The position numbers and the translations under genes are program-made. From NCBI RefSeq assembly GCF_918378365.1, contig NZ_OU912926.1, positions 1,116,001-1,180,000 of the forward strand: 64,000 nt of DNA. The letters run 5' to 3'. The notes below the pieces were generated by a model, which was not told the DNA's origin, searched no databases, and saw only the letters and a program-made list of their open reading frames with translations. This document shows positions 55,318-64,000 of this stretch, one piece after another (the stretch's first letter is position 1; each line of letters begins with the position of its first letter). This DNA comes from Candidatus Nitrotoga arctica. Lineage in GTDB: Bacteria > Pseudomonadota > Gammaproteobacteria > Burkholderiales > Gallionellaceae.

Positions 55318-56576
55318 ATTTTAATTCGACTGGATCAGCGGCGGCAGCACGGATGGGGTGGTCTGACTGATGAATTCGTTTAAGAGCAATCCCGGAGTTA
55401 CATGTATTACAGCCAATGCTTCTGGAGCCGGTTCATCCCCCCACGAGCGTGGGAACACCGATCCAGATACAAAGGCAGTCAATGCGTCGTTGGTATCTTG
55501 CGGTTGGTTATTGAGCGCGCCAGTTGATTGGCATGAAAAGCCCGAGTAAAGCCCGCCGTTAATATTCGGCGGATTCAAGTTCGAAGTGCAGCCTAATTTA
55601 AATGTTAACAGTGTTTAGGATGCTGCTTCGTTTGCAAGATCAAATGTTGAAAACTTTTGATTTGATGTCATCAAACTTTGTACTGAGACTGTGATTGAAG
55701 TCCGCTCTAAATTGGTTAGTAACTGATTATTTTTATCAATATGTCAGTACACACTCTTTCGGTCAAGCAGCATACAAAGTCCCTGTTGCTCTTTGGTTCC
55801 TTGGTCTTTGGATTAACAGGATTACCGCAATATTTAAATAAGAAACAATACGGTTTTTTCAACAATCATTGAAACTTTTACCTTGTTTCTATACTCTGAA
55901 ACTTGTATTAATCCAAGATTGTCCATTGAAAGCGCGAATCCAATAAAATCAACGGGGTGTCTAATGGTATCCATTAGAAATTTTCCTTGATGTCGTTGTA
56001 CTTGGATTTGTACTTGAATATTGATAATGTTTTCGTAAACTTGCTAAGCTTGTTGATGGCATTGGGTGGTAAACGCGATTAAAGCCGTAAAACTTTAACT
56101 CGAAAGGACGGCAATTGCGGTTTTTTATTATCCTAGGCAAAGCGTACCCACATACTAAGGTAAAAATCTTTATTTCGTAAAATGGGTTGATAAGTATGCC
56201 GAGCGTCAATTTGAAAAGTGCAATCATTAAAAGAACGGGATTCTATTATTCTTCGAGAAGCAAATTACTGTTCATGGAATCAAGATGAAATGATCATCGA
56301 GAAACAAGATGATGAAGAGGTTCACATGCTTATGGAAAGTATTTCCCTGGCTAATTCGCACCATTCAAGATTCTGTGAAGGGGTAGAGCTTGATATAGTT
56401 TAGAGGCGATTCCTAAAGCTGTGTTTCACCGCAGATATCTCTCAGACTATTATCGTATTGTGCAATCGCTCACATTTCTTGCTATCGAATGCTGTCGATT
56501 GGCTATGTCACTTTGCACTTGAAGTCTCCTTCCTGGCGTGTATTAAATTTAGAGCAATAATCGTTTATGGATACCC
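55318..56576. other. decayed spacer between Wadjet and tamA
   Basis: About 1.26 kb with no supported gene. On the minus strand, 55321-55578 is open (85 codons; FSCQSTGALNNQPQDTNDAL, then VFPRSWGDEP, the usual translation of an I-E repeat), possibly the end of an exported protein interrupted by the orphan repeat. A 43-codon frame at 55741-55872 (MSVHTLSVKQHTKSLLLFGS) looks like the start of a membrane or secreted protein and then stops. A 61-codon frame at 56218-56403 lacks any match. The stretch looks like remains of lost genes. Confidence 0.4.
55429..55458. repeat. orphan Type I-E-like CRISPR repeat
   Basis: A sequence starting CGGTTCATCCCC and ending GTGGGAACAC with a central palindrome (CCCACG/CGTGGG). 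It has the same layout and orientation as the first repeat of the main array 6.9 kb to the right but a different stem. No second copy is found at 61-bp spacing on either side. Confidence 0.7.
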
Positions 56577-58370
56577 GTGGCAAAATTTATTAGTAATTTT
56601 CTATTTGATCGCTGGTCTCTACTGTTACTCCTGACTATTACATTTGCTAATCAGCCTGCATCAGCGCAATCAATCCTTAAACAGTTAACACAACCGTTAT
56701 TTAACAAAAAGAACTTATCCAACGTAACACTGTCTGCACCAAATTCAATTAATGCCTTGCTACAGGAACATTTTGAACTACCTCATGCACCACTCGTTGA
56801 TGAAACATCAAAACATGTTTTTTTACGCCGAGCTAAACGTGAGATCAGTGAATTATTAGCTACTGAGGGCTATTTCTCGCCTACAGTAACACTAACCCGT
56901 AAATTGTCTGAAGACTTCGAGATTGTTGTTCAACCTGGGCCACGCACACTCGTCAGCGAAGTAACCATTGAGTTCAGGGGCGAACTCACGGCCAATACAA
57001 ATGCACAACAAAAGCGGATCCAACAGTTACGTGAGGCATGGCCATTAAAAACAGGCAAACCTTTTCGTTCTCACGATTGGGAAGAAGCTAAGGCCAAGTT
57101 ATTGTCAGACATTAAGCATAAAGATTATGCTGCAGCAGAGATCATAGATAGTAAGGCTATCGTAGACCGCGAAAATAAACATGCACAACTTATCGTCGTT
57201 GTTGATTCGGGACCTGCCTTTTACTTTGGGGAATTAATCGTTACCGGTCTGGAGCGTTATCAAGATACTAAAATTGAGAATTTTTCACCCTTTAAACCTG
57301 GCGATCCTTATCGCAGAGAATTACTTTTCTCATTTCAAGATTCCCTACAAAAAGTGCCCAATTTTAGCTCTGTCTCCGTGAGTATTAACCCTGACAGATC
57401 ATTGCACAAAGCTGCGCCTATTCTCGTCCAACTGAGTGAAAAAAAATCAAAAAGCATAGCACTCGGTGCGGGCTACAGCTCAAACAATGGTGGGCGAGGC
57501 GAGATCAACTTTCAAAATTATAATTTTCTTGATCGCACTTTAAATCTCAACTCCACATTGCGTTTAGAACAAAAGCAGCAAACCTTTTTTGCGGGTATTG
57601 ATACCTTTCCAAACCAAGACCACATTCAATACTCTTTAGGCTCACGCCTACAACTAACAGACATTGAAGGTCTGGAAACCATCAACCAAAGTACCAACTT
57701 TACAAGAAGGTATGTAACCAAAACTATTCAACGTCAACTAGGTTTAAGCTGGCAACGAGAAAAAAGAATCCCTTCTAGTGGTATCAGGGAAAACAACGAA
57801 GCACTTGTCATAGATTGGCAGTGGCGCAAAAATAAAGTCGACAATCCACTCAATATTCGACAAGGTAGTATTTCAGAAATACGCATTGGTGGTGCCAGTC
57901 AACAGGTTTTGTCTGACCAAACTTTTTTACGCACATACGCACGCCAACAATTCTGGTGGCCTATTGGCAAACGTGATGTGCTATTCATACGTGGCGAAGC
58001 AGGTTTTACAGTGGCTGAATCACGTTTTGGTATTCCACAGGAATATTTATTTCGAGCAGGAGGAATTAATTCTGTACGTGGTTATGATTTCCTGAGTTTA
58101 GGCGTCCATGAAGGGAATGCCATCGTGGGTGGACGCACAATGGCAACCGGCACCATTGAATACACTCACTGGCTATTGGACAAATGGGGTGGTGCGGTAT
58201 TTACCGATATTGGTAACGCTGCGGATAGTTGGAAAAAATTTAACCCTGCAGTTGGATATGGTGCGGGCTTACGCTGGCGTAGCCCGGCTGGCCCATTGGC
58301 ACTGGATTTAGCTCGAGGGCATAAAACAGGCTTGTTTCGACTTCATTTTTCTATAGCCGTTGCTTTTTGA
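56577..58370 (+). CDS. tamA: translocation and assembly module protein TamA
   Basis: A 597-residue Omp85-family outer-membrane protein that with TamB inserts autotransporters and other barrels. A signal peptide (LLLTITFANQPASA, cleavage near residue 30) is followed by three POTRA-like domains (about 45-260; for example RRAKREISELLATEGYFSPTVTLTRKL) and a 16-strand barrel with the conserved VRGYD loop (GGINSVRGYDFL, about residue 500) that seals the barrel. The GTG at 56577 is the apparent start; no strong ribosome site is seen. The stop overlaps the tamB start (TTGA). AT-rich relative to the defence genes. Confidence 0.93.
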   Translation: MAKFISNFLFDRWSLLLLLTITFANQPASAQSILKQLTQPLFNKKNLSNVTLSAPNSINALLQEHFELPHAPLVDETSKHVFLRRAKREISELLATEGYFSPTVTLTRKLSEDFEIVVQPGPRTLVSEVTIEFRGELTANTNAQQKRIQQLREAWPLKTGKPFRSHDWEEAKAKLLSDIKHKDYAAAEIIDSKAIVDRENKHAQLIVVVDSGPAFYFGELIVTGLERYQDTKIENFSPFKPGDPYRRELLFSFQDSLQKVPNFSSVSVSINPDRSLHKAAPILVQLSEKKSKSIALGAGYSSNNGGRGEINFQNYNFLDRTLNLNSTLRLEQKQQTFFAGIDTFPNQDHIQYSLGSRLQLTDIEGLETINQSTNFTRRYVTKTIQRQLGLSWQREKRIPSSGIRENNEALVIDWQWRKNKVDNPLNIRQGSISEIRIGGASQQVLSDQTFLRTYARQQFWWPIGKRDVLFIRGEAGFTVAESRFGIPQEYLFRAGGINSVRGYDFLSLGVHEGNAIVGGRTMATGTIEYTHWLLDKWGGAVFTDIGNAADSWKKFNPAVGYGAGLRWRSPAGPLALDLARGHKTGLFRLHFSIAVAF

Positions 58371-61300
58371 TTTTGTCAAAACAAATAACCACAAGTCCAG
58401 ACACTATAAAAAAGAAACGCAGAATACTGCGCTGGATCGTTACTGCATCGCTTATTGCGACATTATGTGGCGCAGCCTTTGGTACCTGGGTATTAACCAC
58501 CACACCTGGCTTGCAATGGCTACTTGCAACGGTTTCATCCATTAGCTTAGGAAATTACAAATTTTCTGGTGTAAGTGGCACGTTCAGCACTATCAAGATT
58601 CAATCAATTCATATCACCAGCAAAGATAAGCAATTCAAACTTACCGAGTTTGCATTTGACTGGCAACCGGACGCACTTTTTTCAAAGCAACTTATTGTCA
58701 AACGATTATCTGCGCGAGAAGTCGAAATACTCACGCCGCCTTCTTCAGCCCCCTTATTATTACCTGAACACATTAACCTACCATTTGCTATTTCAATAAA
58801 AAATATTGAAATTAACTCTTTAAGTTTATTATCCAATAATACAAAGAAAGCTGATTTCACTATATCAAAGTTAAAAGCAGCGCTAGAAAGTGATGGACAG
58901 CAATATCACGTGCCCCATTTAAGTCTCGATTCAGAATTTGGGTCACTTTATGCTTCCGCTAATCTAGAAGGAAATAAGCCCTTTAAACTAACCGCTCAGG
59001 CTAAGCTCGTCGGTTTAATAGAAATTGCAGAAACATCATTATCAGAGACCCGTATCAACGCAACTATTAATGGCAATTTATCTCAACTAAATTTATCCAT
59101 TACTGCAGCGGGCGACGTTCTTAATGGTGACGGTGATATATTAATACAGCCCTTTGCATTATTTCCGGTTGGCAAATTGCGTTTATCTTTGGATGGATTT
59201 AATCCCCAACAATTTTCACCCAAAACACCCAAAGCTGATTTATTGCTATCCATTAACTTACAAGAAAACCATCAGTCGCAATTAGCTGGCAATTTACTGA
59301 TTAAAAATAAATTAGCAAAAGCTTTAGATCAAGGAGGCTTGCCGGTACGTGATATTAAAGCGCGTCTTAAAATAACCCGGAATTCACTACAATTTGACGA
59401 TCTTTTGTTACATTTGATAGACGACGGAATGATCTCTGGTAATTTTGCATGGAACACTAGCCTATCTTCCGGCTCAGCTAATTTAGACATTAAACAACTT
59501 AACCCACTTAAGTTGGATACGCGTTTGCAAGCTGCCCGGCTTAATGGTCATATCAAGCTGGGTGGCAATACGGAAAAACAACATGGCATCATTGTCCTTA
59601 AAGACGAAACACTCAATCTGAACGCCCAATTTACACATGCCGCAGCAACCATCCAATTACAAGAACTCAAGCTAACTCGCAACCAATCTACGCTGACTGG
59701 ACATGGTGAATTTGGCCTTGGCGATCAACAACGGTTTAATTTTAACGGCCAGCTAGCGCATTTTAATCTCGCTGAATTTATTCAAACACCTGAATCTGAT
59801 CTCAATGCGCAGCTGACCCTGACTGGTAATCTCAGTCCACAGCCAGCCGGTTTGTTAAGTTTTAAATTCGAAAAAAGCCAATTCGCTAAGCAACCAGTGG
59901 CAGGCCATGGCGATATTGATTTCGTCAACACTGGCAGAGCCAAAGCGGATGTTGAGCTTTCCATTGGTTCAAATCACCTTCGTGCGCATGGCGAAATCGG
60001 TGCACCAGATGACCGTATGTACTTAGAAATAAGGGCGCCCGTGCTGGCTCAAATAGGCTTTGGACTCGGCGGCGCACTCAATTTACAAGGTAATTTTGGT
60101 GGTTCTTTAACATCACCAGTCTTACAGTTTGATCTCACGGGCGATAAGTTTTCTCTACCTGGCGGACATTCTCTAAACCATATAACTGCGCAAGGAAATC
60201 TACAAAATACTGCCATTAAACTTAATCTACAGGCGAATAACTACCGCAAGTCCGAGAAAATGCTTGCGCAACAGTTGAACATCACCATTGCTGGTCAGCA
60301 ATCTGATCATGAGATTAAAGCCAAGCTACAACTTGATGATAAAAATAAAATAACTTTACAAGCAGTCGGTGGATTACTACCAACTGATAAAATTAATCCC
60401 ACATTTTATTGGGCTGGCAAGTTAACTGAACTGTCGTCAAGCGGTGCCCTACCCCTAAAGTTGCAAGCTGCTACACAACTCAAAGTCAGTACAAATCACG
60501 CATCACTAGACACCACTAAGTTATCCCTTGGCAAGGGTGAAATACGATTGAATACCACCCAGTGGACACCTGATCAATGGCATACCCAGGGTCGATTCAC
60601 CGGGATTTCTTTACGCCATGGAAGTGATACTGAAGAAACTCAAGGAACGCTAGAACTTGGCGGCGACTGGGATGTGAAAGCGGCCAAGCAATTAACCGGC
60701 AGCTTACAAATTAAACGTGAAAAAGGTGACTGGATCCTACCCGGAGAATTCCCATTTTCATTGGGTTTGGAACAATTACAAGTCACCAGCCAAGTAAATA
60801 ATGGCATCCTGACGGGAGAATTAGTTGCCAAAGGTAAGCACATTGGCACAACCCGGGCCAGTATCGCATTGCCACTCACGTTATCAGGCTCGGGCTGGGG
60901 CAGCTTACATGACACGGCAATTGAAGGTAAGCTTGCCATCAAAATGGATGATATTTCCCGCATTGGAGCATTACTCGGTGACAATATAAAAAGTGGGGGT
61001 CAGCTCGATTTACAAGCAAAACTAAGCGGGACGATAAAGAAACCTCTGTTCTTTGGCAATGTTCAAGGAACAGATTTAACCTTTGCGTTAATGGATCAGG
61101 GATTGCAGCTACAACAAGGCCAACTCGACGCCCATTTTGACCGCACCTCACTGCACATAAATACATTTAACTTCACATCACCTTTCGTACCCAATCCCCG
61201 CGATAACTTACTGGCGAAAGTAAATATCCCAAAGAAACCTGGAAACCTTGATATAACCGGCACGATAGGTTTGGTTGGCAATGATAGTCGTTTAAAAATT

Positions 61301-62257
61301 AAACTCGACCATCTCCCTTTAGCACTAAAATCACAGCACTGGATTATTGCTTCAGGAAATGGTCAAGCCAACTTCAGTGGTAAGACACTGACATTAAATA
61401 GCAACATTACTGCAGACGCTGGTTTTCTGATACGACCACCAAACAACCGACCACAGTTAGCTGATGACATTGTTATAAGCGGGCAATCATCACAAACCAC
61501 ACAGAAGTTCAACATCAATTTAGATTCGACCATTGATCTTGGGAAACAGTTTTATGTACGTGCGGCAGGACTTGAGGGTCAGCTAAAAGGTGCATTACAT
61601 CTAAAAACAAACGACCAAAACAAGCTAACGGCGACAGGCACCATAGCGACTGAAGGCACCATAGCGACTGACAAAGCCAAATACTTGGCTTATGGGCAGC
61701 AATTAACCGTTGAGCGCGGCATCGTGAATTTTAATGGCCCTTTGGATGATCCCGGATTAAACATCCTTGCAATGCGTAAAGGACTCGCTATTGAAGCAGG
61801 CGTTGAAATTTCAGGCTCAGTTCGTCGTCCCGTCATTCGCTTGGTCTCCACACCCAATGTATCGGATGCAGAAAAACTTTCCTGGATTGTATTTGGACGC
61901 GCACTCAATTCAGGCAATATAGACACATCACTGCTACTCACTGCTGCTAAGTCAATTCTCGGCGGACAACCATCAGGCGAAGGACTCACGCAACAGTTAA
62001 GCCGAACATTAGGCGTTGATGAAATATCTTTCAGACAAGACACTAGCAGTACTAGTAATAACCCCCTCACCAGCCAAATTGGCACTGTCGGCAAGCGCAT
62101 TTCTTCAAGCGCATATCTTAGCTATGAACGTGGCCTCACCACCACAAACATTGGCATTACAAAACTCACTTACAATCTCACGCCAAAAATTAAAGTTGTC
62201 ACTCAAGCCGGATTAGATAGCGCGGTTGATGTGTTTTATGTGTTTAAATTTGATTGA
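58367..62257 (+). CDS. tamB: translocation and assembly module protein TamB
   Basis: A 1296-residue inner-membrane-anchored periplasmic protein of the AsmA/DUF490 family. One N-terminal membrane helix (about 25-45, WIVTASLIATLCGAAFGTWVL) precedes a very long beta-rich region typical of the lipid-conducting groove of AsmA-like proteins, and the conserved DUF490 C-terminus (about 1000-1290) has TATGTIATEG, GIVNFNGPLDDPGLNILAMRKG, VEISGSVRRPVIRLVSTPNVSDAEKLSWIVFG and a final barrel-like end. It starts with TTG at the tamA stop. Repeats 61630-61680 (GTIATEGTIATDK) show a small tandem duplication. Works with TamA. Confidence 0.93.
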   Translation: MILSKQITTSPDTIKKKRRILRWIVTASLIATLCGAAFGTWVLTTTPGLQWLLATVSSISLGNYKFSGVSGTFSTIKIQSIHITSKDKQFKLTEFAFDWQPDALFSKQLIVKRLSAREVEILTPPSSAPLLLPEHINLPFAISIKNIEINSLSLLSNNTKKADFTISKLKAALESDGQQYHVPHLSLDSEFGSLYASANLEGNKPFKLTAQAKLVGLIEIAETSLSETRINATINGNLSQLNLSITAAGDVLNGDGDILIQPFALFPVGKLRLSLDGFNPQQFSPKTPKADLLLSINLQENHQSQLAGNLLIKNKLAKALDQGGLPVRDIKARLKITRNSLQFDDLLLHLIDDGMISGNFAWNTSLSSGSANLDIKQLNPLKLDTRLQAARLNGHIKLGGNTEKQHGIIVLKDETLNLNAQFTHAAATIQLQELKLTRNQSTLTGHGEFGLGDQQRFNFNGQLAHFNLAEFIQTPESDLNAQLTLTGNLSPQPAGLLSFKFEKSQFAKQPVAGHGDIDFVNTGRAKADVELSIGSNHLRAHGEIGAPDDRMYLEIRAPVLAQIGFGLGGALNLQGNFGGSLTSPVLQFDLTGDKFSLPGGHSLNHITAQGNLQNTAIKLNLQANNYRKSEKMLAQQLNITIAGQQSDHEIKAKLQLDDKNKITLQAVGGLLPTDKINPTFYWAGKLTELSSSGALPLKLQAATQLKVSTNHASLDTTKLSLGKGEIRLNTTQWTPDQWHTQGRFTGISLRHGSDTEETQGTLELGGDWDVKAAKQLTGSLQIKREKGDWILPGEFPFSLGLEQLQVTSQVNNGILTGELVAKGKHIGTTRASIALPLTLSGSGWGSLHDTAIEGKLAIKMDDISRIGALLGDNIKSGGQLDLQAKLSGTIKKPLFFGNVQGTDLTFALMDQGLQLQQGQLDAHFDRTSLHINTFNFTSPFVPNPRDNLLAKVNIPKKPGNLDITGTIGLVGNDSRLKIKLDHLPLALKSQHWIIASGNGQANFSGKTLTLNSNITADAGFLIRPPNNRPQLADDIVISGQSSQTTQKFNINLDSTIDLGKQFYVRAAGLEGQLKGALHLKTNDQNKLTATGTIATEGTIATDKAKYLAYGQQLTVERGIVNFNGPLDDPGLNILAMRKGLAIEAGVEISGSVRRPVIRLVSTPNVSDAEKLSWIVFGRALNSGNIDTSLLLTAAKSILGGQPSGEGLTQQLSRTLGVDEISFRQDTSSTSNNPLTSQIGTVGKRISSSAYLSYERGLTTTNIGITKLTYNLTPKIKVVTQAGLDSAVDVFYVFKFD

Positions 62258-62339
62258 TATAAAAATTATTATTAAGGATAACTAGAGGGGCAAGTGCTCT
62301 GTCGAAATAGTAAACCGGCCAGCGTGCGTGGGTCGTAGA
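62258..62339. other. trailer side of the CRISPR array
   Basis: About 82 bp between tamB and the first, degenerate repeat. It begins AT-rich (TATAAAAATTATTATTAAGG). It shows no leader-like features and the degenerate repeat beside it marks this as the leader-distal end. Confidence 0.6.
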
Positions 62340-64000
62340 CGGTTCATCCCCGCGAGCGCGGGGGAAACTGCCGGTGGTCTCGCGGATGGTTTTGATGATG
62401 GAGCCTATCCCCGCCAGCGCGGGGGAAACACTTCAGCGGATCGGGATACTACGCACCCATCGGGCCTATCCCCGCGAGCGCGGGGGAAACATTAACCCAT
62501 CGGTCAGGCTCTTTCTAATATCGGGCCTATCCCCGCGAGCGCGGGGGAAACTTTTTGCAACCGTAGCCAAATCGTAACCAAGAGGGCCTATCCCCGCGAG
62601 CGCGGGGGAAACTTTCTACCGAATTTTGCCGCCGGAACCTGGCCGGGCCTATCCCCGCGAGCGCGGGGGAAACGTGTTGCTTGCGTCAATCGTTGCGGCT
62701 ATACCGGGCCTATCCCCGCGAGCGCGGGGGAAACTCTCGCCAGCCGCTCACGGTAGACCAGGCGGAGGGCCTATCCCCGCGAGCGCGGGGGAAACGGGAC
62801 GGCCACGCTTGGCACTATACGCTCCCAGGGCCTATCCCCGCGAGCGCGGGGGAAACATGGCAAGCGCCTTGTGGTAGCGGATAATGATGGGCCTATCCCC
62901 GCGAGCGCGGGGGAAACGTCTTCATGAGCTTTGACAAGTGGCTGCATAAGGGCCTATCCCCGCGAGCGCGGGGGAAACATGAGCTTATCAAGAAGGGCAA
63001 AGTGTCCTACGGGCCTATCCCCGCGAGCGCGGGGGAAACTTATGAGAAAACAAAATGAACGCTAAACAGGAGGGCCTATCCCCGCGAGCGCGGGGGAAAC
63101 CAAGTTGAAAACGTACATCGCATAGCTCACAGGGGCCTATCCCCGCGAGCGCGGGGGAAACAACACGACTGGGCCTCGCATGGAGCAGACGCGTGGCCTA
63201 TCCCCGCGAGCGCGGGGGAAACGCTAGCGGGCGACCTAAGCGCACACCTGAAGAGGGCCTATCCCCGCGAGCGCGGGGGAAACCAGGCCGACATCTTCTT
63301 TCATCTGCCCCATTTGGGCCTATCCCCGCGAGCGCGGGGGAAACACGCTGACGCTTTAGTAATGGGCTAGGATATCGGGCCTATCCCCGCGAGCGCGGGG
63401 GAAACGAAGTTCCAGGCCCGGTAGTTGTCTGCGTTGAGGGCCTATCCCCGCGAGCGCGGGGGAAACACCACTTGACCGGTTTGATACGCGATTATTTTGG
63501 GCCTATCCCCGCGAGCGCGGGGGAAACTGCCAAAAATGTGGAATCGCGGAAACAAGACAGGGCCTATCCCCGCGAGCGCGGGGGAAACGCTAATGGTGAT
63601 GGCAAGGGGTGGAAGCAACAGGGCCTATCCCCGCGAGCGCGGGGGAAACGCAACCATGTCGCCAATGCCAATGTCAACTATGGGCCTATCCCCGCGAGCG
63701 CGGGGGAAACATAGCTGTGCATTTCGAACGGCTTGGTAGCTGGGGCCTATCCCCGCGAGCGCGGGGGAAACCACCATGAAAAAGATAGTCCATGGCTGGG
63801 TAAGGGCCTATCCCCGCGAGCGCGGGGGAAACTATCAACAAGCAGAAAAGTTCGCGCTTGGCCAGGGCCTATCCCCGCGAGCGCGGGGGAAACCTCTCCA
63901 ACCACTCGTAACGTAACCATTACTGGGGCCTATCCCCGCGAGCGCGGGGGAAACTTATCAGTTGCTGGGCCGATACTATCTCGCGTGGGCCTATCCCCGC
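62340..64000 (-). CRISPR. Type I-E-like CRISPR array, continues past the right edge
   Basis: Twenty-seven full 29-bp repeats and a partial 28th (from 63987) at an exact 61-bp period, giving 27 spacers of exactly 32 bp. On the plus strand the consensus begins GGGCCTATCCCC and ends GCGGGGGAAAC with a CCCCGC/GCGGGG stem; read on the minus strand it has the I-E form (GTTTCCCCCGCG...). The first repeat (62340) differs, starting CGGTTCATCCCC, the second (62401) differs at two bases, and one repeat (63194) has T instead of G at its first position. Degenerate repeats cluster at the left, so the leader should lie to the right and crRNA should be read from the minus strand. No cas gene is in the window. 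No two of the spacers looked alike by eye. Confidence 0.98.

Noticed and set aside
55961..56227. 88-codon minus-strand frame upstream of tamA
   Set aside because: Low-complexity translation, no start signal, no family; likely chance in AT-rich DNA.
56218..56403. 61-codon plus-strand frame upstream of tamA
   Set aside because: Acidic peptide with no match and no ribosome site; may be a remnant but cannot be supported as a gene.
62374..63739. Open frames within the CRISPR array (translating to GLSPRARGK / PIPASAGET repeats)
   Set aside because: These are translations of the repeats and spacers and not proteins.

Overview
The window reads as a chromosomal segment of a betaproteobacterium, probably of the Nitrosomonadales/Gallionellaceae type. 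This is inferred from gene content and order (nadA, a ybhP/clsB pair, an RNB nuclease next to a TonB gene, tandem cheV genes with cheYZA, pgeF-rluD divergent from bamD, minCDE) and not from any marker RNA. No rRNA or tRNA gene was recognised.

Left part, core and metal genes (1-16.5 kb): a 5'-truncated nadA, an EEP-family phosphodiesterase coupled to a cardiolipin synthase, then on the minus strand a zinc-type uptake locus (outer-membrane protein, binding protein, permease, but no ATPase gene), a czcCBA-type RND metal-efflux operon with a decayed czcA fragment fused to its 3' end, a small periplasmic protein, a TonB-like protein and an RNase II-family protein.

Middle part (16.9-39 kb): two small secreted proteins with near-identical leaders (one EF-hand), a NIT-domain chemoreceptor followed by cheV-cheV-cheY-cheZ-cheA, the pgeF-rluD / bamD divergent pair, minCDE with a strong terminator, a histidine phosphatase with a DUF3833-like protein, an orphan solute-binding protein, and two coupled glycoside hydrolases (GH63-like and glycogen debranching type).

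Right part, defence island (39.5-64 kb): a DUF2130 protein, a RelE/HigB-type toxin with its XRE antitoxin, then a tightly coupled run made of an unknown single-TM protein, a Type III restriction-modification mod gene, a RhuM gene and the res gene, followed after 51 bp by a complete Type I Wadjet system (jetABCD). All but two junctions in this 13.5 kb run are ATGA stop/start overlaps. After a 1.26 kb decayed stretch carrying one orphan CRISPR-like repeat come tamA-tamB, and then a very regular Type I-E-like CRISPR array (27 full repeats, 27 spacers of exactly 32 nt) that runs off the right edge. Repeat degeneracy at its left end places the leader, and presumably the cas genes, to the right of the window.

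The most interesting material is the unknown TM protein and the mini-ORF copying the mod N-terminus in the Type III operon, the RhuM gene between mod and res, the orphan repeat beside Wadjet, and the czcA remnant that supplies a frameshifted tail to the intact czcA.
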